Shown here one piece after another: positions 45,410-57,656 of a DNA stretch of 64,000 nt. The stretch spans positions 1 to 64,000 of the forward strand of contig JALNQF010000131.1 of the NCBI GenBank assembly GCA_028456385.1. The letters run 5' to 3'. The stretch is from Ophiosphaerella korrae (Eukaryota > Ascomycota > Dothideomycetes > Pleosporales > Phaeosphaeriaceae). The notes below the pieces were generated by a model that had not been told where the DNA came from, ran no database searches, and worked only from the letters and a program-made list of their open reading frames with translations. How positions within the stretch are numbered: position 1 is the first letter of the stretch; each line of letters opens with the position of its first letter. The position numbers were made by a program, and so were the translations under genes.

Positions 45410-47120
45410 TCAGTAGACCCAAACCACCCACCCACTATTGAAAATCCACGTCCCTCTTAACGCCTCTGTCAACCCGGTTCTCACCACGAAGTTCAGGTCC
45501 GGTGGCATATCGACAGCAGAAAACGCTGAGATAGCTTGACCACGCGCTAGCTGGTTTGTAAGACCTTGAGACACACCAGCAACCAGCAGAACATCGAGCT
45601 GCGGTGTGATCAAGCGCTGAAAGATGGCCTGGCTAGCAACAACCCCAATAGCACTAGATATCATGCGAACAAAGCCAAACGCCGCGGTCCCCGTCGCGAT
45701 ATCCGAGTCCTGAATCCGCGTTTGCAGCGCAATGAGAGGAGCGCCAAAATTAGGACCGAATCCTATCTCAACAACGACCAGTATGACAATTTGCCTGCCA
45801 ATATCTGGGGAAGCATCGAGGATGATGAGTAGCCCTAAGCCAATAGTCATGAGTAGTAATCCCGCCTGGAGGACCTCTAGAAATCGGCCAGTCTTCTCAA
45901 TCAAGTAGCCCGATGCGAATGATACGATCGCCAGTGGGACAGCGAGAGATAGCATGTATAGCCCGGATACTAAGGGGCTCTGGCCTTGCACAAGCTGAAA
46001 GTACAGAGGTAGGAAGTATGCCACTGAATTGAATGCTAGGGAATCGCAAGCACATACGCCCAAGGCGCTCAAGTTGCTAGCATCCTTGGAGGTACGTAGT
46101 GGGGGGATAGGATCTCGGCCTCGATTTTCTTCCCACCACTGCGTGATGAGAAATAAGATGAATAGTAAAGATCCCAAAGTGATCATGGTGATGGCTATGG
46201 GTGCTGAATATGAGGTTTCACCACCCAATTGCAATCCCACGAGCAGTAGGATGGTCGCTGTGAGGATAGTACAGGTTCCGGGCCAGTCCATGGATGCAAT
46301 TCCAACTAACAGAGGCGTTCGCGGATTGTGGATGTCTAACGTGAAGTGCAAAGTGATCATACAGGCGGCGATAATCGGTACTATGAAAGTGAGTCATCGT
46401 GTATCGGTCTGCATAATCACCGCCGGGAAACGACTTGCCGGGAAGACAACAGACAGACGTACGGTTGATATAAAAGCACCATCTCTAGTCCAAATGCTGC
46501 GCAAGCACACCACCAAGCACCAGGCCCAGCACTGACGCAACAGCCCACACCGTGCCCAGTATCCCCACGTAGAACGACCGATCGCTACGAAATATCAGCA
46601 ACCACGATCCAGGTTTAGACCAAAACATCTATGTACGAGATACCCACCTGCCGCTTATAAAACAAACAATACGTACCGTATACAAAACATCTCCCCACAA
46701 CAAACATGCACCAAAACCAACACCCCCCCCACCCCCAAACCCCTGCACGCCCCTCCCCGCAACAACCTCGACATCTCCTCTACTCACGCCGCACACGACG
46801 CTGCCCACGAAAAACATTGCCTGTGCGCTCAGCAGCACCGCCTTGAGTCCAAACACGTCGGACAGCTTGCCCCAGAAAGGGACGGACGCGGCGTTGGCGA
46901 GCAAGTAGGACGAGGGAATCCATGCGTAAGTGGCGTTAGTGGTAGACAGAGCGCGCGAGATGGAGGGCAGGGCAGTCGTGAGGAGGACCGTGTCGAGGGC
47001 AACGAGAAAGGTGGAGAGGGCGAGGGCGGTGAAAGCGAGGGTGGTTGGGAGGGATGGGGTGCGGGGGTTTGGTGATGGCAGGGAGTGCGTGTGCTGTGTG
47101 TGTATTTGTTTTGGCTTCAT
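45410..47120 (-). pseudogene. DHA2-type MFS transporter with an in-frame TAG
   Basis: Exon 1 46684-47120 (phase-consistent donor GTATAC, weak), exon 2 46463-46584 and exon 3 45410-46380. TM1 has FLVALDTVLLTTALPSIS, and a loop has GKLSDVFGLKAVLLSA. Exon 2 has DRSFYVGILGTVWAVASVLG, and exon 3 continues with LPIIAA and eight or more helices, as in 14-helix DHA2 antiporters. Within exon 2 a TAG at 46485-46487 occupies the first Trp of the conserved WRWCFYINLP motif; all other positions of the motif fit. The C-terminus is also slightly short. It may be a young pseudogene, or the TAG may be corrected at RNA level. Confidence 0.75.
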
Positions 47121-49383
47121 GGTTGATTTGTCGATGGTGGAGATGTTTCTGGATTGAGGCGGAGTTCGCGCTTTTATGACTGAACGGGATGCTTGGATGT
47201 ATTGGATGTATGGGAGATTTGCGTGCTGAGTGTTTCGGGTACGGTATCTCTAGATCTTTTGCAACGGGATTTTTTCATGCTATGTCATCAAGTTTTTCTC
47301 AATGGACTACGATGCTTCGCTTGTTTTGCCGAGAGGTAGAGAAAACCCGACGGTTATGCATGTAAAGCGGTGTCGCGGGAGCAATGCAGTTGGCGAGCTG
47401 GTTGTCTTAGTTTGATAGTCGGGAAGAGCTAGCTCTCCTAAGATATTGTCTCTCGCTAGCAGGATGACGACGTAGTTTCGTGTTACGGTAATCACAGCTC
47501 CGAGCTGATAAGTAGGCGCATATGTAAATTCGTGGGTCTATAAGGGATTTGGTCAGAGCGTGTTAAATATCATGTTGGCTTGGGCTGTAGAGTACTCTTG
47601 TGACTTCAGAAAGGTTCAATTTTATGGTGCATGGGAATTTGGCTGTTGCGTGGTTTGCAAGACTGTTGTTACTGTGAGCTCAGCATGTATGTGTGGTACG
47701 GCGTCTGCTCGTTAGTGGACCTCGTCAAAACGACATCATGGCGTAAAGAGTGGCCACCTAGCGCATTTCCACCTATTTCCATGTAGCAATAGTCGAAGAT
47801 CATAGTGTCTCTCTAGCCGCTTAGTGGTGAGTTGTTGTTAATCATGGCGTCTGCAGTTACACTGCATCGATGAAACCTGCATACCTGCTCGGGCCGTAGT
47901 GGCCGGATTGAACTGCTGTTCGCAAGTTGTGATGTAGAGCTCAATCAATACTGAAGTTTGTTATGTAGCGGATGTACTGCATACTATCCGTAAATGCTGT
48001 ACGTCTGCTGTGCAGTCGCAAACTTTGCTCTCTGCCGTGCAACATTCAGCCACTCACCGATCTTAGGTTAATACGTGTTTTGAATCGAAGTAGATCTCCA
48101 ATCATACGAGCGCCGAAGTGAAGCCTGTCGTGATAGCAAAAGGGTCGAAACGTTTAAAAGTCAAAAGATCTCAAAAGATATTCCAAGATGGTGGGTGGGT
48201 GCTCGCTTTGAGCACTTGCCGCCTCTTGGAAGTAACTTTGAGAAAATGCCGTGCAACATGAAGTGGTATGGCTACACTTTCCACCGTGGAGAGCCTTCAT
48301 GGTGCAAGTGGTCTAAAACTGACCTTGTCCTACATCAATGCATATAAGTTAAGTAACAACACGAGCTACCACAGTGATGCGCCGTTGCACGTCGTGTTCG
48401 ACTGAAAATGGTGTCGACATCGCGAAGCGCGGCCTCTAGCTTTTGTACGTTTGTAACCAGTCTCGGTTGTTTCTTCGATTTGGATTTTTCATGTTTGCTT
48501 GAGACCAGATGTTCGTCAAGGTGCACGGCGGATCCCTCGGATCTTCCAGGCTCCTTCCATGCTGTGGAATCTCATCATCTTCGAGAACAGTCCGTTGAGG
48601 GCATTGGGCGGGGTTAAATACTTAATAACTTGACTCGATTGCGAATTGCTTAGGAGAGAAAAATATCGAGAAAGTAGTGACGGCGAAGTGGCGTTGTAAT
48701 GTGATAGAGGGTTGTGGTCATGCCGCGAGATACCGGCAGGCACGACCGGCCCCACCTTCCTCGGCCTTGTCATCACGCAACTTCTGTTCAGCCCACTTCA
48801 CGAAAGAGGAACAGCTACGGTAGAGAGAAGAGCGGGGCATCATCCCTTGTCAATAACGGGTGTTCGATCTCTTGTTTCAAACGATTGTTTCTTTTCTTTA
48901 CAATATCACAGAACCTAGACTCAAATCAACTCAGTGTGGTTGTACTGTGCACTCTCAGGGTTGTCTGACATCTCATCATCCGTAAGAAGCATACAATCAG
49001 GGGTAGAATATCTCCCTAATAGACTTGCTTACTTCATACACCGCATGCTGACAGTATCGTACTGTTTACTTATCTTCTGCAGCGATACAGTACTTGCACG
49101 CCTTAACCTTTTCAATCGTTAGCGCGACTCTTCTGGATATCGCATCATGTGGGTGCATCTCAACTCCAAGGGACTTTGAAAACCATGAGTTAGCAAAGCA
49201 CAGTAATCACCTTGGGGGTTTCCTTCAGAGCAAGCCTATGCTGGCGCTTGAAGGATAGAGAGTGATATAAAAAAACAACGATATACACTTGATTGAGCAG
49301 TGAACTAACCCTTCACAAGGGACGCAAAACGTGACATTATAATACTTCAAACATACTCCTTAGCCAACCCAATTGTTACCACA
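47121..49383. other. Gene-poor region
   Basis: About 2.3 kb with no supportable frame, RNA or repeat. Confidence 0.5.
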
Positions 49384-50562
49384 ATGTTGGTCAAGAACGT
49401 CATCATAGCCGGCGCAACCGGCTCTGTTGGCGCTTCAATTCTCAAAGCGCTCAAGGCCGAACCCTCCTTCACTGTCACTATCCTCTCACGCTCAACCTCG
49501 CCCACAAAATTCCCTCCCAACATCCCCATCCGCAAAGCCTCCGACACTTTCACTACCTCCGAGCTCACTGCCGCCTTCCGAGGCCAAGACGTCGTCGCCC
49601 TATCCACCATGCTCGTAACCCAAGAAGGCAAAAACGGTCTCACATACCGTCTAATCGACGCCGCCAAAGCCGCCGGCGTAAAACGCTTCATCCCTTCTGA
49701 GTACGGCGCCAACAACCTCGATCCCCGAGCCCGCACTCTCGTCCCAGCCTACGACCTCAAAGGCGAAATGCTCGAAACCTCATCGCCGCGGCGCAATCTA
49801 GCAACAGCGCCTTCACATAGTCAAACATATGCTGCAGGCGTTTACACAGGCTCTTAGCGCTACTGGGGCCTGTAGAGGCAGTGTACAAGCAGAGACTATC
49901 GCAGCGCGCGTTCGCAGAAGTAGCTAAAGAAGTTAAGCGGATTATAGTGCGGCTAAAGCCTGTTGTTACACTACACGAGCAGGGGCTAGCGGAAGAGGAC
50001 ATCCACCGACTGGTATCGCATTACATGCTCCGATTGTTATGCCGCATAGATTAGCAGATAATGAGGGTTGCAGCTCCTGGCTCGACTGGGGCCTCAATCC
50101 CTCCAAGTCCGGCAACTTCCTGGGCACCGACATCAAAGCGCGCACCGCGACGATTTGGGATTCAGGCCATATGCGTTTTGCCGTTACGCCGTCGGCGAAT
50201 ACGGGGCTAGCTATTGCGCGGGCGCTAAAGGACCATGAGGGGAGCGCGAATAGGCAGATTTATCTGGCAGATTTTTTTACGACGCCACGTGCTATTGTGG
50301 AGAGTTTGGAGAGAGTAACTAGCGAGAGGTTCAGGGTTGAGGAGAGGGAGAGTAAGGGCGAAATCAGGGCTTTGAGGGAGACGTTTGATCAGGGCGATTT
50401 CAATGCGACGTATTCATTGTTGGCGCAGAGCTTTGTGGCTGATGTGGATATAAGGTATGACTTTGAGAAGGAACAGGAAGTGTGGATAATAAGTTGGGAC
50501 TGCCGAAGGTCGAGTTGGATGAAGTTGTCAAGGAGGCTGTGGAGTTGGCGAATCGTTCATAA
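49384..50562 (+). pseudogene. NmrA-like / isoflavone-reductase-like gene, broken
   Basis: The first 125 codons are intact: NAD(P)-binding GATGSVGASILKAL near the start, and GVKRFIPSEYGANN. After GEMLE one base is missing (about 49774) and the family sequence continues in the next frame (LIAAAQSSNSAFT) to a TAG at 49818, where Trp is expected. A 231-bp insertion with a TGCAG duplication follows. The family frame then resumes (SSWLDWGLNPSKSGNFLG, ATIWDSGHMRFAVTPSANTG) until a two-base duplication near 50481 shifts it; the natural end (VELANRS, stop 50560-50562) is still readable. Intact relatives are small NAD(P)-dependent oxidoreductases or redox-sensing regulators. Confidence 0.85.
49838..50073 (+). 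mobile_element. 231-bp insertion with 5-bp target duplication
   Basis: TGCAG occurs at 49833-49837 and again at 50069-50073. Removing one copy plus the intervening 231 bp restores the NmrA-family reading across the junction (Cys-Cys-Ser-Ser-Trp). The insert carries an open stretch of about 70 codons in the plus direction (including AEEDIHRLVSHYMLRLLCR) and no terminal repeats that I can see. It could be a fragment of a retroelement. A GC-AG intron is the alternative reading but its donor is poor. Confidence 0.6.
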
Positions 50563-51503
50563 TGGGAAGTATGTCAGAAAAAGTGATAGATAATTTGTTG
50601 TTGAAAAACAACGTTCGACCGTTATGTGGACATTGGGGCTCTACTCTCAACTTCAGTAGCATGTAGAGGAAGGTTTACAGACTTCAGGTCATCATCATTG
50701 TTTCTATGCCACAACATGTGAGGCAAGTGGCAAGTTCTTTCGTTATTATTCGTCCAGAAGTTATCCCAAACACCCGAACATCTAGTAGTTAACCAGGAGT
50801 CACACAGGGTCATTGTTCTGCCTGTGGTATGTACATAGTAGTGTCCTTTGATAACATTCTGCCCTGGTCTATCATCCTATGAACCCTGAAAAAGGAGTGA
50901 GGTCAGCGATCATTATGAATAGCGCTTTATCTATGATGTGTAAGCGGTACGAAAAGGTCCTGGGCAGGAAGTGGTGCATGGACATAAATCGCTACAGAAT
51001 AAAGAGCAGGACTGATTCCGGTTTAGAAAGTTATAAACGACGATCGCATGCAACAGGGTTATGTCGGGGTCAGTGACAAATATAGCAATAGCCGCTGCGC
51101 ACACTCCGTCATCAATGAAACACGACTGTTTCCCATAACCTAATACACGTTTTGTCACATAAATATGACTTCAGGAAATTTTCGTATGCTTAACGCCCAA
51201 CAGTCTCAAACTCCAGGTTCCTGTTATATAGAAAAACACAGCAGTATAATATACAATCGTAGCCCCTTCCAATCTTCGAAGGGCATTATAAAATACAGGA
51301 ATACCATGTAACAAGGAAATTTGTCCACGCGTGACATGAGAACATCGTTCATTTCACAAGGAAGAAATTTTTGTGTTGGTTCCATAACTTATGACCGCCA
51401 ATAGTGCCTCCATAGCACTCCCAACTCTGGCCATGCATAAGTATGGGGACAAACATCCGAGGGTGTGGTGTCTTTCATTATTCTTGGCCTTCCATCTGTT
51501 TGT
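50563..51503. other. Intergenic, no gene seen
   Basis: About 940 bp with only very short frames. Confidence 0.5.
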
Positions 51504-52784
51504 TCAAGCTTTCTTAGGCGTGACAGGACTTTTCGGTGGCGTCTCTACGAATGTGACGTTCCTTTTCGGCGAGGCATTTGACGTAGTAGGGATATTGTCG
51601 TATTCATACCACACGCCCTTAATTCTCCGGTTCAACTTCCGCGGTGGGGGAGTTATCCGGGAACCGGTCACGCCAAAGGGCACTGGAGACGAGACTGTAC
51701 TCGACGTATCCGACATTGCTGGGCCTACATTCATTTGTGCCACAGAGTTTGCGAGGTTGTCGATACCTCGCATCATTCCATCGCATGTATTGGCCAACTG
51801 TGTCTGGGTCTTTGATAAACCCTGAATCTGGGTAGCCGTCGTCTTCATGATGGTCTTGATCTGCTCCTGGGACTGGAAGGAGTTGTTAGAGAGAGCAATG
51901 TAGTGCGATGCATTCTGGTCGATAATAGCTTGTAACTTGGCTTGTGAATCGGCGAGACCCATGATTTGGGCGGTGTTTGTTTCGTTGATCTCCTGCATGC
52001 GTTGTAGCCCAGCCGACTGAGCCACCGAGAGCGCATGGATTTGCTCTACGTTATTCTCTACGATACCGGCAAGCCTATCCAGGGTCTCTGCCAGATTTTT
52101 CATCGCGGAAGAGGAATACTTCTCCGCATGCGATTGTTGTGGTGGTGCAAGTGCATGTCCATCTGCACTCTGCAATGGTATGACAGGACAGGTATTCGAC
52201 AAGTTGTCTTGCCCAGTGCAGAACCATTTATTTTTCAACCCGTAAAGTCGTAAATCTTCTTGAAGATGTTCTAGATCATCACTTTTCATGACAAAGAGTT
52301 GTGGACTTGGACGGGATGAATCGGGGTACGCGCGTTGCACGATAGCCCACCATCGTGCGCAGATGGCGGCAGAGGCAAACGTGAGTATGTATGGAGGAGA
52401 GTTGGCGAAATCGCTCTGTATACAGTCAGATATTTGTCCATAGTTTTCATACGGCTCAAGCACCGAGGGCTTCACATGAGCTGTAAGATTACACACCTTC
52501 AAAGCATACGCATGAAATAAAGAGCTTTCGATAATCTCGTCTTCTTCCTCTTCCCTTGTGCCATCGAGGCTTTGCTTTTTTGGCGAGTCCAGTGACTCGA
52601 TAGGTTTTGGGGTGTCGCTATTCATGATTAAGCCAGCTGCGAGTGAGATACTGAGCTTCTTGCGAGGGTGACCTTGTCCCCGTACTGGCGAAGTTTGTCT
52701 TCGGTTTTGTGCACGAGCTTCAAACAATGGTGTAGAAGCATCCATCAACGTTGAGAAGTCTGGCATGCTCTTGGGACGGGACAT
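51504..52784 (-). CDS. Hypothetical coiled-coil protein, 426 residues
   Basis: The frame is open from 52829, but the first ATG is at 52784 (MSRPKSMPDF), giving 426 residues. The N-terminal ~85 residues are disordered and basic, followed by an acidic EEEEDEIIES stretch. The middle (about 90-200) looks folded, with PPYILTFASAAICARWWAIVQRAYP. Residues about 225-350 form a long helical, Gln/Asn/Leu heptad region with repeated IxxLAxxQ-like units, a predicted coiled coil. The tail is Pro/Ser/Thr-rich with a WYEYD motif. I recognise the general plan as a lineage-specific ascomycete protein, function unknown. No signal peptide or membrane helix. Confidence 0.75.
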   Translation of the reverse strand: MSRPKSMPDFSTLMDASTPLFEARAQNRRQTSPVRGQGHPRKKLSISLAAGLIMNSDTPKPIESLDSPKKQSLDGTREEEEDEIIESSLFHAYALKVCNLTAHVKPSVLEPYENYGQISDCIQSDFANSPPYILTFASAAICARWWAIVQRAYPDSSRPSPQLFVMKSDDLEHLQEDLRLYGLKNKWFCTGQDNLSNTCPVIPLQSADGHALAPPQQSHAEKYSSSAMKNLAETLDRLAGIVENNVEQIHALSVAQSAGLQRMQEINETNTAQIMGLADSQAKLQAIIDQNASHYIALSNNSFQSQEQIKTIMKTTATQIQGLSKTQTQLANTCDGMMRGIDNLANSVAQMNVGPAMSDTSSTVSSPVPFGVTGSRITPPPRKLNRRIKGVWYEYDNIPTTSNASPKRNVTFVETPPKSPVTPKKA

Positions 52785-53684
52785 GGCTAGTAGGCGCAGA
52801 GAGTTAGTATAGAAGCTGCGCAAATGCAAGATTATGTAGCCGATGGCAAAGCAATATGAGCACGAATTGAAAAGCGAGAGACAGTCAAAACAGAAGACGA
52901 AAGCGACAATGACTCCAGTTTGTAAGCCTGTGAGGACGAGGTAAGATGAGAATAGGAATGGGGTGTAAATACGTTAACTGGCAATAATCCTGGTCGATGA
53001 CCTCACAGGCAAGGATCCATCACAATCGTCGCAGAGGCAGTACGAAAATGGTCATTGAAAACGGTAGTTGAAAAAAGGTTGTCGAAGCCACAGAGTGCAT
53101 ACAGCAAGTCAGAACTTGACGGCCCGTTCTGCCATCTCATCGTTGATGCCGCGTTCATGAGCGCCTAGCTAGTCATCAATGACACGGGTGTTTGGCCGTC
53201 GCTTGTCACACGCCATTCGTCGCACTACCGGCTACAGGAGAGACGGGTTGAGTTCAGGGGCATCAAGTAATGAGCATCGAGAATTGTGGAGATACAGAAA
53301 ACGATTCGTCGCAAAGACTTGTTATTTATCCAATGTGATCATTATGATCTACCGGCGTGGTAGTGGCCGAGAGGACACAAACCATTACGTCAATGCACGT
53401 GCTAGTGTGGTTCCACGTGATACAACACAACCCTCAATGATAGTCCAGTCCAGTCTGAGAGCGGAGTGTTTAATCATGTATCTAATCATGCCCCCTTAAT
53501 AAACCTAGCTAAGCTGAACTGCCCGATGTATTTCTCTTCCAGCCCCTCCGTTGTCGACGCTGTGAAATTCAAATGCGATTAGCTAGCATGAAGTGGCGCT
53601 GCCTGTGCTCGCGCCGCCGGGCGGGGTCGCGTCAGCTCGATACTTCCTTTTGACCACAGCATAACGTCACGAACAGTATTCAAT
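52785..53684. other. Intergenic, divergent promoters
   Basis: This 900-bp stretch lies between the start codons of the coiled-coil gene and the HET gene. No frame is convincing. Confidence 0.5.
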
Positions 53685-55559
53685 ATGCGCTTGATCAATT
53701 GCCAGACATACAAACTCGAAGAATTTCTCGGTGATAAAGTCCCAAAATATGCCATCTTGTCACACACATGGGGCGATGACGAGGTGTCCTTTGCGGATTT
53801 CACCCAAAACCAGGCAGCAGCCACCAAAAAAAAAGGCTACCAAAAGATCAAACTTACATGCCAGCAAGCCCAAGCCGATCGCATTAAATATGCTTGGGTC
53901 GATACTTGCTGTATCGACAAAAGCTCAAGTGCGGAGCTTTCTGAGGCCATCAACTCCATGTTTGCCTGGTACAAGTCCTCCCACCGATGTTACGCCTACC
54001 TCTCCGATGTCTCCAAAGATGACTTTGACGCCACCTTCTCAAACAGTCGGTGGTTTTCTCGCGGGTCTGTCTCGTTCCTAGTTATTTAGTTCGAGCTGAC
54101 AGTGAATAGTTGGACGCTTCAAGAACTCCTCGCGCCCGGCCATGTCACATTCTATGACCGGTATTGGATCGAGCTAGGATCGCGAGAAACACACGCAAAA
54201 TTGATTTCTAGGGTAACAGCGATCAATTTAGAGGCCATTGATCATAGAGCAACACCCATAAGCTCCTTCTGTGTTGCCAAAAGAATGTCTTGGGCTTCGC
54301 AGCGGGACACTAGTCGTGTAGAGGATAATGCTTACGCGCTCCTTGGGATATTCGATATCAATATGCCGCTTCTGTATGGAGAAGGAGAGAAAGCTTTCGT
54401 TCGCCTCCAGGAAGAGATCATAAAAAGGTCCACCGATAGCTCAATATTTGCGTGGGGATTAGATGTTCAGGGGAGAGATCCTTCAAGGGGAGTCTCAGCG
54501 AAGGTGACAGATTCTCTGATTCAGGGTAAAACTTTCAGCGTTCCTATGCTGGCATCGTCACCTCGTGATTTCGCATACAGTGGACAAGTGGAGTCTGCGG
54601 TTCCTTCGAGGGCCACATTTAGCATGACCAACTGCGGCTTACAAATGAACTTTCCATTGGTTCCCATGTCGATGGCTGATTCTGGGATTGCGGGTGAGAC
54701 AAAACGGACTTGGTGGATCGGACTACTCGATTGCTGGTCGCATCCAACGCTCGATTTTATTGGCATTATCCTGAGCGATGATGGCATCGAAGAAACACTA
54801 CAGCGTAATGCAATAATGTGGAGAGGAGGACCTTCTACAGTCACTGTAGGCCTATTGCTTGCAACCCAATCACAGATCTCACGGCAAGTCATCGTTCCCC
54901 AAAGTCTCTCCCAGTTACGGGATAGACAAAAAAATGGTTATTCTCTACAAACCGTCGTGACCATGACGAAGAAGTTTCGTGATACAGGTTATGAGGTCAT
55001 CAAAGGCGCGCGCCTAGGGCAGAGATATGAAAACGCAACTTGGGATGCGCACGGGAAGGTGCTTACAACTGCAAACTACACAAACTACCCCGCTTGGCTC
55101 AAGTTCAAATTCCAATCCAGACACTCTGATACCGCCTTCACGCTTTTAATACATCCCAACAAGAAGCGCTTTGTTGCGAGGACGAGATTTGTGTCCCCTG
55201 TCCTCCGCCTTTCAGCCTCCATACAACAGGAGAATGACGCGGGTGATGACGAACTTGACTATGGCGACATTTCGAAGATCAACACTTTCTCTTATAAGAA
55301 AGACAACTTGACCTTTGAGCGTGAGGTAGACTATGATGACCCTACGGGCGATGAGGTTGACGAGCTTTTGCTCAAAGACGAGGAGTTCATTTTCGGACAC
55401 CGGAGTGGGAAATTATTTAGGCTTGTGGTGGACCAAGAAGAGATGAAAGTAAGCCAACAAAGGATATTGAAAGTGGATGTTGATGCCGTTCCATTGGCAA
55501 ATAGCGTGGCTGAAGACTGGGTTTTTATTGGAGACCCTGCTCTACAGGCAACGACTTAA
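53685..55559 (+). CDS. HET-domain protein (heterokaryon incompatibility type)
   Basis: Exons 53685-54064 and 54110-55559 join in phase across a 45-nt intron (GTCTGT, branch CTGAC, AATAG) inside the SRG/WTLQELLAP motif. The protein has 609 residues. The HET core includes YAILSHTWG (22-30), AWVDTCCID, CYAYLSDV and WFSRGWTLQELLAP. It is followed by DNAYALLGIFDINMPLLYGEGEKAF, the standard continuation in this group. The C-terminal ~350 residues are an unassigned beta-rich region with acidic stretches (about 520-560). No NACHT or repeat domain is fused. HET proteins act in allorecognition cell death. All core motifs are intact. Confidence 0.92.
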
Positions 55560-56201
55560 CATGCCAATCATATATTCACCATGTTGTTTCTAAGAGCTCG
55601 GCAAACCGTTTCGCGGAAATCTTTTGTTTATCCGAATACCTCGGTAGAGTTAATTGCATAGTTGTTGAAATAGACCTGATCTCCGTCGACTAAATTGTTA
55701 AAATTGCCGGTGAACGAATGAATTCCATGTACCGAGCGCAAAAGGGTGATATTCGTTTTGGTATATCCGATTTAGTTGGCAATTGCAAGCTTATTGATGA
55801 ATAGTGGCCCCTATTGAACTTCAGATTGTCAGCTTTCACTTTTAGCGTTAACCACACATCTTTCACTGCTACACTTCACTTCACTTGTCATGTCTATCTG
55901 CATCACCGGCATTTCCTTGCATACAGGGTTAACTCCAAGTAGGCGTAAAGGGATTTTGGGAAGATCGTCTAGCTAGAAGACATGGTGCGAAGCGCAAAGC
56001 CAGACCCAAATCCACTATCACAACCAATCTAATCCCTGAGATGGTAATGCGCTACCGATACCGTATCCTGAGAATATTTTCGTCGTACCTTCCTACAAAC
56101 TTGTAGAAATATACATTCTCACTATGCTCCTATGTGTCAAATATCGCCGTCAAGATCCATACCCAGTTCAAGTAGTTCTTCAGCACAACGGCTGTGCGTT
56201 T
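55560..56201. other. Intergenic, no gene seen
   Basis: About 640 bp between convergent genes, with no supportable feature. Confidence 0.5.
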
Positions 56202-57656
56202 TTAAGGGCCTCGCATGCCAGTTCGTGGGTACACTGGACGGTAATACCATGTGCCAAGCCTAACATCGAAGTGCTCCATGCCACCGAAGCCATGAGCAAA
56301 GAGCCAAGTAGTGGGCGCGAGTGGAGTTGTGTACCACCTGATACTAGCCTTCATCCATAGTTCAGCGGCGCTAGGGCGGAACAATATCACGATGCACGGC
56401 TTGGGGTCGGCATCAACCGCCTGAGCAGGAGCATTAGCCATGCCTACAGCTGGTGCGTCTGAAGCCTGTGAGACCCCGGTAAGGGGCAAGCGAGGAGGCT
56501 TGCGGTGGATAGTCACGGAGCTGAGAGCGCCAGATCGCAAGACAGTGCGCCAAAGGCTGTTCATAGGGGTGCATTGGCGATTGGGCAAAACGCGGCGACC
56601 AAAGAGGCGGTAGCTGCATAGCATCAGTAGCTGTTGATGGCACAAGAAGAAAAACACTTACAGGTCCTTAGCCTCACCATCAGTCTGAGGAACATAGCGA
56701 GCCTTGACATAACGTCCAAAACCAGCCTCAATCTTCATGCTGTTTGCCCAAATATCAAGCAAAGGAAGGACCTCAACACCTTGAACTCCAGTCTCCATAT
56801 TTTTAAACTTCTCGCCGATCGCGATGGTCAGGTTTCCCATGAATGGCATATCCACACGCTTTTTCCCAGCCGTAACGAGCGTCCGGATCTCTTGGGGCGC
56901 ACTCTCATAGAAGGTCTTGAGGTACGCAACCACATCGGTCAAATCCATGCCGATCTCCTGCATGAGCAGATAGATGGGGCGATACTCCGCACGAAGCTGA
57001 CGGCAGACCTGGGTGAGGCCGAAAAATGGGCGGTTGTTGTCGCGTGCCAAACCACTTTTGGCAGCGGTTCTCTTACCTTGCTCCGTGGTTGCAAGCTCAG
57101 TACCAAGCTCACGGTCCTTGATATCTGACAACAAAGCACGTGAGCGGTCAAGGCGAGTACGTGAACGCAAAGACGCGATGCGGGGACGGTGTACGAGAAG
57201 GGCTTGCTTGCGCTTGTCGTAAGTGAGGTCATAGATCATGTTGCGGATTTCTGCAGACTGTTAGCTAAATAATAAAGATATAAGGGAATGATACGTACCG
57301 CCTGGGAGATCGAGGAAGCGAAATGGCTTCTCTGATGACTTCTCACTAGTTTTGGAGCTCACGCGAACGGCCGTAGCGACAAGCTTGCTAACTGTTGACT
57401 TGGATGCAGGCTGCGTCTTTGCAATGCCAGCGCCTGCACGAGGCTTCAGCACAACGCTCTTCTTTGCGTTCTTATCATGCTTATCAACAGCTACGGTTGA
57501 CGGAGACTGCGCTGAGTTTTGTAGCAAGTTTGGCAGGCCGGGAGAAGGCGGCACGGTAACGCCTGTTGCGCCCAAGATGATGTCTCCATTTTGCGGCATC
57601 ATAGATCCAGATGCAGGAGGAAAAGCTGGCGAAGCTGGCCCTGTGTCATTCGTCAT
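56202..57656 (-). CDS. F-box-like (LPxEIRNMIY) fungal protein, 452 residues
   Basis: Exons 57299-57656, 56662-57250 and 56202-56613 flank two 48-nt introns (GTACGT...CTGCAG and GTAAGT...ATGCAG), all phases matching. After a ~110-residue disordered, Ser/Pro/Ala-rich N-terminus, FRFLDLPGEIRNMIYDLTYD spans the first splice junction. This is the hallmark opening of a large ascomycete family with a degenerate F-box. PFFGLTQVCRQLRAEYRPIYL follows at the expected spacing and is equally typical. The C-terminal exon has no recognised domain. The role is presumably protein interaction, possibly in ubiquitin ligases. The start could lie upstream, as the frame stays open to 57743 without a better ATG. 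Confidence 0.8.
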
